From a virus: a stretch of 38,753 nucleotides of DNA. Location of the stretch: the IMG/VR virus record IMGVR_UViG_3300033156_000808, positions 1 through 38,753 of that record. One strand, given 5' to 3'. Numbering within the stretch: position 1 is the first letter of the stretch; each line of letters opens with the position of its first letter. Below the pieces are notes generated by a model that saw nothing but the letters and a program-made list of their open reading frames with translations, searched no databases and was not told where the DNA came from. The position numbers and the translations under genes are program-made. Shown piece by piece: positions 6,765-13,381 of this stretch.

Positions 6765-6956
6765 ATGTCACCAAGAAAACTAAAAAGACAAACAAGAAAT
6801 CCGCGATTATTGAAAGTGAGGGAAAAACTCATCAGAATTGCTATTGAAGAAGATGAGCTTTTAATTGCCGAAGTGGCGGAAATTTTCAGAACCACTCCTT
6901 CAAACATTAGCCAAACTTTAAACAAAGGTCGAATTAATAAAACAAATAATAATTAA
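6765..6956 (+). CDS. Small HTH protein, first early gene
   Basis: 63 residues, strongly basic at the start (MSPRKLKRQTRNPRLLKVRE). Residues 27-55 form a probable helix-turn-helix (DELLIAEVAEIFRTTPSNIS then QTLNKG). ATG 6765 is chosen over TTG 6759 because of the near-leaderless promoter. As the first gene after the early promoter it may regulate early transcription. Confidence 0.6.
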   Translation: MSPRKLKRQTRNPRLLKVREKLIRIAIEEDELLIAEVAEIFRTTPSNISQTLNKGRINKTNNN

Positions 6957-6960
6957 AATT

Positions 6961-7155
6961 ATGGAGGAAAAAATTATTATTCTAAATCAAATTATTTCCG
7001 ATTTAACGGATGCTATGATAGATATTGATGAAGAGTATAAAGAAGGGGCGATGGCGGTAATTAAATCATCGATAAAAAAACTGGAAGATTTAAAAAGAAA
7101 TGAAGAAGAAGAAATTGAAAAAGCGGAAGCGTTATCTCTGTTGGAAAAAGAATAA
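6961..7155 (+). CDS. Acidic coiled-coil hypothetical protein (64 aa)
   Basis: 64 residues, mostly helical and acidic (KRNEEEEIEKAEALSLLEKE at the C-terminus). It starts 4 bases after the HTH gene. I do not recognise it. Position suggests an early host-interaction or accessory protein. Confidence 0.55.
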   Translation: MEEKIIILNQIISDLTDAMIDIDEEYKEGAMAVIKSSIKKLEDLKRNEEEEIEKAEALSLLEKE

Positions 7156-7213
7156 ACCAGCACCTTAACAATTAAAAAATTTTAAAGGTCAAAAATAAAA
7201 AAAACTTAAAAAT

Positions 7214-7942
7214 ATGGCTAAAAGAAAAAAAACAAAATCAATTAAAAGAAGTTTAACGCCTTATGAGGCAATGGATCAGGCAGACGAAAGCCAAATCATT
7301 AACGATATTGAAGGAAGAATTCCTTCCGATCCAGAAGTTCTGGTTTATACATTTCCCGACAAACAAACCGGGAAAGAAATTACAGGTCTTTCTTGGAGAG
7401 GGACAAAAGAGGTTTGGCGGGAATTTAACAAAAGAAAAATTACCGAACTTACTATTACCGACAAAATAGTAGTAAAACAAGGACCGGATTATATCGATGT
7501 CGGGGTTTATGCTCAAGATAAAAAAAGAAAAATAGGAGCTTGGGGAATGGCAAGGGCATATGCAAAAATGAGATTAAAAACTGGGGAGTTAGTAGAAGAC
7601 AGATTTGCTTCGGCAAAAGCAATGAGTAAAGCTCAAAGAAATGCCCTAAACCAATTATTCCCAGCGGAAAAAGTAGCTCTTATGATTAAACGCTGGATTG
7701 AAAAAGGAAAAGCAAAAAATCTGGTTCCTAACAGTCAAGAAAAAAATAAAACTTCCCGATTATTTGCCAGTGAAGCAGATAAAAACCGAATTTTGGAAGT
7801 AGCCAAAGAAATGCACGGTCAGGGCAGAATAGACCAATTTATTGAAAAAACAACTGGTCTAAAGGTCGATTGGAAAAATATGACAAAAACTCAAGCAACA
7901 AATATCCTCGCTTTGTTACTTGAAAAAAGAATAAAGAAATGA
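7214..7942 (+). CDS. Possible ssDNA annealing/recombination protein
   Basis: 242 residues. The middle segment ends in EDRFASAKAMSKAQRNALNQ followed by LFP. The 'AQRNA' helix after a beta-rich core recalls phage proteins linked to Rad52/Erf-like single-strand annealing, but the match is by eye and weak. The C-terminal 60 residues form a separate helical domain (from ASEADKNRILEVAKEMHGQG). The stop overlaps the start of a PD-(D/E)XK nuclease gene (ATGA), and annealase-exonuclease pairs are common in phages, which supports the guess. Confidence 0.5.
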   Translation: MAKRKKTKSIKRSLTPYEAMDQADESQIINDIEGRIPSDPEVLVYTFPDKQTGKEITGLSWRGTKEVWREFNKRKITELTITDKIVVKQGPDYIDVGVYAQDKKRKIGAWGMARAYAKMRLKTGELVEDRFASAKAMSKAQRNALNQLFPAEKVALMIKRWIEKGKAKNLVPNSQEKNKTSRLFASEADKNRILEVAKEMHGQGRIDQFIEKTTGLKVDWKNMTKTQATNILALLLEKRIKK

Positions 7943-8667
7943 AAGAACTTAAACTATATAACGGGAAAATCAGAATAGATTTTGATCCAGATAATCACCG
8001 ATTCTATCATAAAGACGGCCGTCCGATTCTTTCAGTAACTACCATCACCAGAATCATTGATAAGTCTCGGCCGTTGATTATCTGGGCATCTAATCTTACC
8101 GGAGATTATGTTCTGGCAAATTTAAAACCAGGGAAGATAACTGCCTCCGAGTTAGAAAAAGTTGTTCGTGAAGCTAAAAGACAGCATTCGGTAGTAAAAG
8201 AAGCCGAAGCCAATATTGGAACTGAAATTCATAAATGGATATCTGAATGGATAAAAGGAGAAAAACCCGAAATTCCTGACGATGAGAAAGTAAAAAACGG
8301 AATCATCGCTTTTATGGACTTTCAGCGCCAACATAAAGCCAAATGGTTAGAAAGCGAGAAAATAGTTTATAGTAGGAAATATGATTATGCGGGAGTTCTT
8401 GATGCTATAGCGAAAATTGACGGAAAACTGGTATTAGTGGACTTTAAAAGCACGAACGGTCTTTATCCTGAATTTGCCTTCCAAACAGCGGGATATCAAT
8501 TAGCGTATGAAGAAGAAAAGAAAAAGAAACTGGCCTACCGCTTAATTATAGGATTCGGGAAAAATACAGGAGAATTCCAATTGAAAGAATATAAAGAAAA
8601 CAAGCCGGATAAAGAAACCTTCTTATCCTGCCTGCAATTAAAAAGAAGATTAAAAGAAATAACATAG
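7939..8667 (+). CDS. PD-(D/E)XK nuclease, RecB/Cas4-like
   Basis: 242 residues. Core motifs are visible: His98 in GTEIHKWI, Asp155 in YAGVLDAIAK, Asp168-x-Lys170 in LVLVDFKST, and the helix QTAGYQLAY (182-190) that is typical of RecB-family nucleases. It should be a metal-dependent DNA exonuclease or end-resecting nuclease. It overlaps the preceding gene by 4 bases and is probably its partner in recombination or concatemer handling. Confidence 0.82.
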   Translation: MKELKLYNGKIRIDFDPDNHRFYHKDGRPILSVTTITRIIDKSRPLIIWASNLTGDYVLANLKPGKITASELEKVVREAKRQHSVVKEAEANIGTEIHKWISEWIKGEKPEIPDDEKVKNGIIAFMDFQRQHKAKWLESEKIVYSRKYDYAGVLDAIAKIDGKLVLVDFKSTNGLYPEFAFQTAGYQLAYEEEKKKKLAYRLIIGFGKNTGEFQLKEYKENKPDKETFLSCLQLKRRLKEIT

Positions 8668-8674
8668 AAAAGGC

Positions 8675-8868
8675 TGTGGATAACCCTGTGAATAAAAAGG
8701 AAGAAATATGTGGAAAAATAAATTCAAGAAGGTTATACCCAGAAAAATCCTCCTCTTATCCACAGACTTATCCCCAAGTTATCCACAGTTTTACCGAAAA
8801 AAAAGAGAGGTCACGAACAAAATAAGAAATCCTAATAATAATAATAAATTTTATAATATTATTATTAG
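8675..8868. other. oriC-like replication origin (DnaA boxes plus AT-rich repeat)
   Basis: Consensus DnaA boxes (TTATNCACA): reverse strand at 8675-8683 and 8687-8695; forward strand at 8756-8764 and 8779-8787. One-mismatch boxes lie at 8709-8717 (reverse) and 8768-8776 (forward). The left group points left and the right group points right. They are followed by an A/T-rich inverted repeat with 12-bp arms (8832-8843 and 8857-8868), a good unwinding element. No replication initiator or polymerase gene is present, so host DnaA is the likely initiator. The whole 8668-8881 gap is used by this element. Confidence 0.82.
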
Positions 8869-8881
8869 AAATTAAAAAAAT

Positions 8882-9190
8882 ATGATCGGCGAAATTACTA
8901 AAATACTTCCAATTAGAAATTCAAGAAATTATGGCGATTTGTATATTCGGGTAACATTTAAACTGGAAGGAAGGGGATGGGCAAAAACCGATTTAGTTCC
9001 CGGCTTCAGAAATTATAAGCGATGGAGAAAACTTCTAAAGGTGGGAAATATATTGGGAAATTTAAAAATGAAAGACGAGAAAACGATTGATGCGGATAGC
9101 CAACCAATTTTAATAACCGGAGAAAAAAGCTTCTTGTTAAAAATGCCAGAGAGCCTGAAAGAGCAAGCAAGATTGGGAATATACGGATAA
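8882..9190 (+). CDS. Hypothetical protein (102 aa)
   Basis: 102 residues with a beta-rich N-terminal half (MIGEITKILPIRNSRNYGDL, YIRVTFKLEG) and a basic Trp-containing middle (RNYKRWRKLLKVGNILGNLK). I do not recognise it; an OB-like nucleic-acid binding fold is possible from the pattern. It is the first gene after the origin, and its stop codon lies in the long helix of the following RNA element. Confidence 0.55.
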   Translation: MIGEITKILPIRNSRNYGDLYIRVTFKLEGRGWAKTDLVPGFRNYKRWRKLLKVGNILGNLKMKDEKTIDADSQPILITGEKSFLLKMPESLKEQARLGIYG

Positions 9191-9323
9191 TTGAGTTTTA
9201 TTGGCTGGAGAGACCTTTAGAGTCCCGAAGGCCGGCGGGAGTCCGATGGGTCTCCAGCGGGTTCGATCCCTCCACGAACCTTAATTCCCCAGAGGACTAT
9301 ATCCGGCCAATAGAACTTAATTA
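9188..9323 (+). ncRNA. Large structured RNA element, 136 nt, between two genes
   Basis: The outer arms 9188-9208 and 9303-9323 form 21 continuous base pairs, including three G-U pairs (9193-9318, 9198-9313, 9206-9305). The interior is markedly GC-rich compared with the AT-rich genome and contains further helices: GCTGGAGA...ACC with GGTCTCCAGC (9205-9215 / 9250-9258 region, competing with the base of the outer helix), TCCCG / CGGGA (9223-9227 / 9236-9240), and GGTTCG / CGAACC (9260-9265 / 9275-9280). It also has a tRNA T-loop-like string GGGTTCGATCCC. It starts at the stop of the gene before and ends 2 bases before ATG 9326. Family unknown; it may be a leader switch, processing element or stable small RNA. 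Confidence 0.75.
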
Positions 9324-9325
9324 CT

Positions 9326-9805
9326 ATGAAAGAGAAAGAGAAAATATTAGACATTTTAATACTTATCGGAATAGTAATCATAGTTTCCCTTTACTGGTTC
9401 TTTATTATTAAAATAACAAATGAGACAGAAAGATTATATGAGCGGAAAATAAATATTGAGCGAGTTGGGGAAATGCCAATGATAAACCAGAATACTTTAA
9501 TTGGAATTACTCCGCCAGCGCCGATGAAATTTGAAGTATTGGCGGTAGTTACAGCTTATACTCCAGCGCCGGAAGAAACGGACGACACTCCAGAAATTAT
9601 GGCCAGCGGAGCAAAAGTGTATAAAGGAGCTATTGCCTGCCCAAGAAATATAAAATTAGGAACAATAGTGGAAATAGATGGCCAAACTTATCGATGTGAA
9701 GACAGAACTCATCTAAAATATAATGGCAGATTTGATATCTTAATGTTTAGTAAAAAAGAAGCTAAAGAATTCGGTCGGCAAATTAAAAAGGTTAAAATAT
9801 ATTAA
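9326..9805 (+). CDS. Membrane-anchored 3D-domain peptidoglycan hydrolase
   Basis: 159 residues. One N-terminal membrane segment (residues 9-29, DILILIGIVIIVSLYWFF) is followed by a linker and a 3D (Asp-Asp-Asp) double-psi beta-barrel domain: VVTAYTPAPEETDDTPE, ASGAKVYKGAIACP, then Asp126 in CEDRT and Asp137 in GRFDILM. This family includes lytic transglycosylase-like wall hydrolases. The anchor would place the enzyme on the outer face of the host membrane. Its start lies next to the base of the 9188-9323 RNA helix, so that RNA may control its translation. Confidence 0.8.
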   Translation: MKEKEKILDILILIGIVIIVSLYWFFIIKITNETERLYERKINIERVGEMPMINQNTLIGITPPAPMKFEVLAVVTAYTPAPEETDDTPEIMASGAKVYKGAIACPRNIKLGTIVEIDGQTYRCEDRTHLKYNGRFDILMFSKKEAKEFGRQIKKVKIY

Positions 9806-9842
9806 TGTTCACCTTCCCAACCAAAAAACCCTAAATAAAACT

Positions 9843-10460
9843 ATGAAAAAAGAAAAGAAAATAATACTTGATTTGTGTGGAGGAACGGGTGCTTGGTCAA
9901 GACCTTATAAGGAGGCTGGTTATGATGTTAGAAATATCACTTTGCCAGATTATGATGTTAGAACCTATAAACCACCTGAAAATGTATATGGAATATTGGC
10001 CGCACCACCTTGCACTCATTTGGCGGGAAGCGGAGCAAGATGGTGGAAGAAAAAAGGAAAAGAAGCACTTTTTGAAGCATTGGCAATAGTAGATGCTTGT
10101 ATGAGGATAATTTTAATATCAAAGCCGAAATTTTGGTGCTTGGAAAATCCAGTTGGTAGATTGGTTCATTATTTAGGGAAACCAAAAATGTATTTTAATC
10201 CTTGTGATTTTGGCGACCCTTGGACAAAAAAAACTTGTTTATGGGGAGAATTCAATATACCAAAAAAGAATCCTGTTAAATTATTTATAGACCCAAAAGA
10301 TATTCCAAAAGGTTCTCATCATCAAGATATGGTTTATTCAAAATTATTAAAGCAAAAGAAAAATCCAATTTGGAATATGCCACCAATTAAAGACCGAACA
10401 GAACTAAGAAGCATAACCCCCAAAGGTTTCGCAGAAGCATTTTTTCGGGCTAATCCTTAA
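9843..10460 (+). CDS. Minimal C5-cytosine methyltransferase-like protein
   Basis: 205 residues, much shorter than usual Dcm-type enzymes. Motif I is ILDLCGGTGAWSRPY, motif IV is AAPPCTHLAG with catalytic Cys57, and motif VI is WCLENPVGRL (ENP in place of ENV). The C-terminal RSITPKGFAEAFFRANP resembles the last motif of phage methylases. Most of the target recognition domain is missing, so specificity may be low or partner dependent. It likely methylates phage DNA against host restriction. Confidence 0.72.
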   Translation: MKKEKKIILDLCGGTGAWSRPYKEAGYDVRNITLPDYDVRTYKPPENVYGILAAPPCTHLAGSGARWWKKKGKEALFEALAIVDACMRIILISKPKFWCLENPVGRLVHYLGKPKMYFNPCDFGDPWTKKTCLWGEFNIPKKNPVKLFIDPKDIPKGSHHQDMVYSKLLKQKKNPIWNMPPIKDRTELRSITPKGFAEAFFRANP

Positions 10461-10461
10461 C

Positions 10462-10481
10462 TCCTAACCCTTATGAAGAAA
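10462..10481 (+). repeat. Gene-start repeat, copy 1
   Basis: TCCTAACCCTTATGAAGAAA is identical at 10462-10481 and 10737-10756, each including the ATG of a small gene. The 15-base core AACCCTTATGAAGAA occurs again at 11030-11044 at the start of a third gene. Confidence 0.85.
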
Positions 10482-10730
10482 GAAAAGAAAATTGAATATC
10501 ATAGAAAATGGAATAATAGATTTTATCAATTAAGACAAAGATTTTATTGTTTAGTTTTAGGTCATAAATGGACGCCACATTATACAGGGAAGAAAATACA
10601 GATTGGCAAAGATGCTCCAATTGGTTATGAAGTAGATTATTATTATTGTGAAAGATGTGAGATTAAAGACCCTAAAAGATGTGATTATCCAGAAGAAGAA
10701 AGAAAAAAATTAGCTCAATTTTATGTATGA
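10473..10730 (+). CDS. Small zinc-binding hypothetical protein (85 aa)
   Basis: 85 residues, basic N-terminus (MKKEKKIEYHRKW). Cys26 and His31 in FYCLVLGHKW and a later YYYCERCEIKD pair look like zinc ligands. The ATG lies in the repeated AACCCTTATGAAGAA cassette. Function unknown. Confidence 0.55.
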   Translation: MKKEKKIEYHRKWNNRFYQLRQRFYCLVLGHKWTPHYTGKKIQIGKDAPIGYEVDYYYCERCEIKDPKRCDYPEEERKKLAQFYV

Positions 10731-10736
10731 CTAAAA

Positions 10737-10756
10737 TCCTAACCCTTATGAAGAAA
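10737..10756 (+). repeat. Gene-start repeat, copy 2
   Basis: Identical to 10462-10481. It indicates that the real start of the next gene is ATG 10748 and not the in-frame ATG at 10727. Confidence 0.85.
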
Positions 10757-11026
10757 AAAAAGGAAATTAAGATGAAAAGCGGGAAAATTGGTTTTTTAAT
10801 GCCAGGATTTGGGAAATGGGCAAATAAAACTCCTAAATTATGTTTAATTGATAAATGGGGAAAATATGAATTCAATGTTTATTATCCAGAATTTGACGAA
10901 ATTTATAGCCATTTAACTTCTACTTGTGCTTTCCAATTTAAAATATCTGAAGTAAAAATGAGTATTCCAGATTTTAAAAAATTGTATTCCTTTCTTAAAA
11001 AATACGAATTAAATAAAAAATTTTAG
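10748..11026 (+). CDS. Hypothetical protein (92 aa)
   Basis: Start ATG 10748 is chosen because it sits in the same repeat cassette as the starts of the neighbouring genes; the ATG at 10727 would overlap the previous stop. The product (MKKKKEIKMKSGKIGFLMPG onward) has alternating hydrophobic strands and a helical C-terminal third. I do not recognise it. Confidence 0.5.
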   Translation: MKKKKEIKMKSGKIGFLMPGFGKWANKTPKLCLIDKWGKYEFNVYYPEFDEIYSHLTSTCAFQFKISEVKMSIPDFKKLYSFLKKYELNKKF

Positions 11027-11029
11027 ACA

Positions 11030-11044
11030 AACCCTTATGAAGAA
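11030..11044 (+). repeat. Gene-start repeat, copy 3 (15-base core)
   Basis: AACCCTTATGAAGAA, identical to the core of the repeats at 10462 and 10737, again including an ATG (11037). Confidence 0.8.
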
Positions 11045-11363
11045 CAAAGAAAAGAAAATTAAAGAAAAGAAAGTTAAAGAAGTCAAAAAGATAGAAAAGA
11101 GATTGGTTTTTAGGGGAACGGAAGTTGTTATTTTTGAGGGTGGTTATTGGATGAAAGGAGAAGATTATGAATTATGTTTTGATGAAAGACTAATTCCCAG
11201 GTAAGATATTGGATTAGATATAGATAAAAGAACAAAACAGATAACTTTTTTCTTCTTGCCATATGGAAAATTAGCAGAAGAAATGTTTAATGAGGGCTAC
11301 AACCAAGCTGTCGCTGATTTAGAAGAAATCAAAAAAGAAATCCTGAAAGAGTTTGAGGGTTGA
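11037..11363 (+). pseudogene. Hypothetical gene interrupted by an in-frame TAA
   Basis: From ATG 11037 the frame is open for 55 codons (MKNKEKKIKEKKVKEVKKIE start), meets TAA at 11202-11204, then stays open for 52 more codons to TGA 11361. The second half (YGKLAEEMFNEGYNQAVADL) is an ordinary helical sequence, and the next gene begins right after it. The two halves probably formed one 108-codon gene. Options are a nonsense mutation, a base-call or assembly error, or two small genes. TAA ends many other genes here, so recoding is unlikely. Confidence 0.55.
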
Positions 11364-11366
11364 GAT

Positions 11367-11543
11367 ATGAAATGTAGAATTTGTAAAAAAGAATTAAAAA
11401 ATAGGGGATATACTCTTGATGGTATTAGTTATAATTGTTGTAGAAAATGCCAAAAAGATTTTTGGCAAACTGAACCTCATAAAGTTATGAGTATTGAAGA
11501 AAGAATTAAAATCTTATTAAAAACTCGGCGGGTTAAAAATTAA
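11367..11543 (+). CDS. Small double Cys-x-x-Cys protein (58 aa)
   Basis: 58 residues. Two zinc-ligand pairs are visible: MKCRICKKEL (Cys3, Cys6) and YNCCRKCQKDF (Cys24/25, Cys28). The C-terminal half is helical and basic. It starts 3 bases after the preceding TGA. A zinc-ribbon nucleic-acid binding role is plausible. Confidence 0.6.
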   Translation: MKCRICKKELKNRGYTLDGISYNCCRKCQKDFWQTEPHKVMSIEERIKILLKTRRVKN

Positions 11544-11567
11544 AGGTTTAAATAAATTAGAGTAAAT

Positions 11568-12041
11568 ATGAAAAGAAAATCAATTAAAAGAATTCTTATG
11601 CGAGCCAAATCAAAAATAGCAAAAGGGAAAAGAATGGAAGAATTTGTGTCAAAAGAAATTGAAGCAGAAGGATTGGGAAAATCGATAAGAACTCCGGGAA
11701 GTGGAAGCGGAAATAGATTTAAAGGAGACCTTTTCAATAATTTAGACTTTATTTTTGAAATTAAAAACCAAAAGAAAATACATATTTTAGATTGGATAGA
11801 CCAAGCCAAGAACCAAGCAGATATAGGAAACTGGTCTCCAGAAAAATGGGTTTTGATTTTCAAAGACCCAAGAAGTCCAGAAGCAAATCCTGAAGTGTAT
11901 GCTGTGATAGATTTCTGGGAATGGTTAAAACTTTTAAAGAAAAATAGCGAACCCAGAATTAAAGAGCCGGATCGAGAGATAAAATATAGAATCCAAAAGG
12001 TCGTCGATTCGGCAAAACAATTATTAAAAGCATTAGAATAA
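11568..12041 (+). CDS. Resolvase-like PD-(D/E)XK nuclease
   Basis: 157 residues. The pattern Glu24 (KRMEEFVSKEI), Asp54 (RFKGDLFNN) and Glu64-Ile-Lys66 (FIFEIKNQKK), then a Gln in IDQAKNQA, fits Holliday junction resolvases of the Hjc/PD-(D/E)XK class. A Gly/Ser loop (TPGSGSGNRFKGD) precedes the Asp, as in that family. It may resolve replication or recombination branches before packaging. Functional assignment is by motif only. Confidence 0.7.
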   Translation: MKRKSIKRILMRAKSKIAKGKRMEEFVSKEIEAEGLGKSIRTPGSGSGNRFKGDLFNNLDFIFEIKNQKKIHILDWIDQAKNQADIGNWSPEKWVLIFKDPRSPEANPEVYAVIDFWEWLKLLKKNSEPRIKEPDREIKYRIQKVVDSAKQLLKALE

Positions 12042-12045
12042 AAAA

Positions 12046-12180
12046 ATGTTAGAAATTAAAAATCAAGAACAAGAAGTTGAAACCCCTTCAGAAGCACCAG
12101 AAGAAGCTCCGGAAGAAATGGAAACGCCGGAAACTCCCGAAACGCCAGAAGGGGTAACTTCCGAAGAAGACACAGAGTAA
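12046..12180 (+). CDS. Acidic Pro/Glu-rich peptide (44 aa)
   Basis: 44 residues, dominated by Glu, Pro and Thr (EAPEEAPEEMETPETPETPE), starting 4 bases after the resolvase stop. It is intrinsically disordered by composition. The N-terminus of the scaffold protein (22833) has a similar style. DNA mimicry or a partner-binding tail are guesses. Confidence 0.45.
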   Translation: MLEIKNQEQEVETPSEAPEEAPEEMETPETPETPEGVTSEEDTE

Positions 12181-12211
12181 AAAATAGGGTAGGAGCGGGC
12201 GGGAATAAAAA

Positions 12212-12230
12212 ACCAAGGTTAACCCTTGGT
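12212..12230 (+). other. Intergenic hairpin
   Basis: ACCAAGG (12212-12218) pairs with CCTTGGT (12224-12230) over a 5-base loop, in the 113-bp gap 12181-12293. A weaker AAAACT/AGTTTT hairpin follows. There is no U-tract directly after it and no clear promoter. It could attenuate transcription or protect the downstream GroEL message. Confidence 0.45.
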
Positions 12231-12293
12231 GCAAAACTGAGTAAAGTTTTAGCTTTAATAAAAAGACGAAAAAAATAAAAAAAATTACATTTT

Positions 12294-12500
12294 ATGCCAG
12301 AAATATTTCTTGCGAAAAAATACAAAACTCGGGAAGGATTAGAAAATGATATTAAAGTAAAAGTAGGAATAGATATTGCGAAAAACAAGGAAGGGGGACA
12401 TATTATTAAGGGAAGTCATAAAGATTTTAAAAGGTTAAGATTGTCAGAAACAACAACGATTTACGGAGTAAAATGTCAAAAAACAGGAGCGAAAAAATAA
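12294..12500 (+). CDS. Small hypothetical protein (68 aa)
   Basis: 68 residues (MPEIFLAKKYKTREGLENDI onward), mixed alpha/beta, basic. It overlaps the next gene by 28 bases. Not recognised. Confidence 0.5.
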   Translation: MPEIFLAKKYKTREGLENDIKVKVGIDIAKNKEGGHIIKGSHKDFKRLRLSETTTIYGVKCQKTGAKK

Positions 12501-13381
12501 ACTATTTCTTAGTCAAACCGCCTTGGGAAGTATTTCAAAGAAATCCGACAAGAAAAATTGTTTTACCGGTAAAAGAATATGACGGAAATAAAGGGAAAAA
12601 CGGAATTGAATTTCCGAAAGAAGGGGGAATTTATAGCTACTTTCTCGGGAAACCATATCCGTTTAAAGGATTTCATTTTGCGGGAGCGGTAAAACAAATA
12701 GCAATATTTAAAAAGTTAATAGCGGAAATGATAAGGATTGTTTATATGACGCCAATAAAGTTTCTTCTACCGCTTATACCGATAATTCCGCAAAGAATAA
12801 TAGACGAAATTTTATTTCAGATGATTGTCTCTCTAGCTGAAATAGGAGAAAAATCGTTAAAAGAATGGTATTTCCAGCCACGATATTTCTGTAAAAGTGG
12901 GCGGGAATTATACCGAACAGGGATGAAAATTGCAGAAAATCAAACAGACCCAAACTTAAAAAATTATTTAAAAAAATTAACAATGATTATCTGCACTATT
13001 TGGGAATTTGATTTAGCTTATCGCTTACGATTTCAAGATATTTTCGGGGGAGAATTAAAAAAAGAAAACCTAGCAGAAAGTCCAGAAAAAGAAATAGAAA
13101 GGATATTTAAGATAATGAGCGAAAGAGAAAATACGGAATATAAAAAAAGGTGGAAATATTTGGGAATTATTATCGCCAAACTGATAAAGAAAAGCAAGTT
13201 AATTAGAAAGCTAATAACGGAGACATTAATGGAAATAAATCAAAAAGAAATAGAATTAGACGAAGGAGATATTTATTGGGGGGCTGGAGATCGCAGTTAT
13301 AATCTCCGGGGAAAATCTTTCAAAGAAAGGTTGTCACACAAAGAAGATTTAATAATTAAACAAAATCAATATGCCGTTTAA
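12473..13381 (+). CDS. Hypothetical protein upstream of groEL (302 aa)
   Basis: 302 residues. The N-terminal third is extended and beta-like (KINYFLVKPPWEVFQRNPTR). A hydrophobic stretch (about residues 95-107, KFLLPLIPIIPQR) and long helices follow, and the C-terminus is polar (EGDIYWGAGDRSYNLRGKSF). I do not recognise a family. It overlaps groEL by 11 bases, so the two are probably translationally coupled. It may be a client or partner of the phage chaperonin; that is inference from gene order only. Confidence 0.55.
   Translation: MSKNRSEKINYFLVKPPWEVFQRNPTRKIVLPVKEYDGNKGKNGIEFPKEGGIYSYFLGKPYPFKGFHFAGAVKQIAIFKKLIAEMIRIVYMTPIKFLLPLIPIIPQRIIDEILFQMIVSLAEIGEKSLKEWYFQPRYFCKSGRELYRTGMKIAENQTDPNLKNYLKKLTMIICTIWEFDLAYRLRFQDIFGGELKKENLAESPEKEIERIFKIMSERENTEYKKRWKYLGIIIAKLIKKSKLIRKLITETLMEINQKEIELDEGDIYWGAGDRSYNLRGKSFKERLSHKEDLIIKQNQYAV

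Noticed and set aside
8708-8875. A 55-codon plus-strand frame across the DnaA boxes
   Set aside because: It is made of repeated DnaA boxes and an AT-only inverted repeat and has no protein-like character; the origin explains the sequence better.
9259-9270. tRNA-like T-loop (GGGTTCGATCCC) suggesting a tRNA gene
   Set aside because: I could not fold a 7-bp acceptor stem, D-arm and anticodon arm around it in either strand; the string is instead part of a GGTTCG/CGAACC hairpin in the larger RNA element.
11202-11204. TAA readthrough or an altered genetic code
   Set aside because: TAA, TAG and TGA all end well-defined genes elsewhere in the window, so a single mutation or error is simpler.
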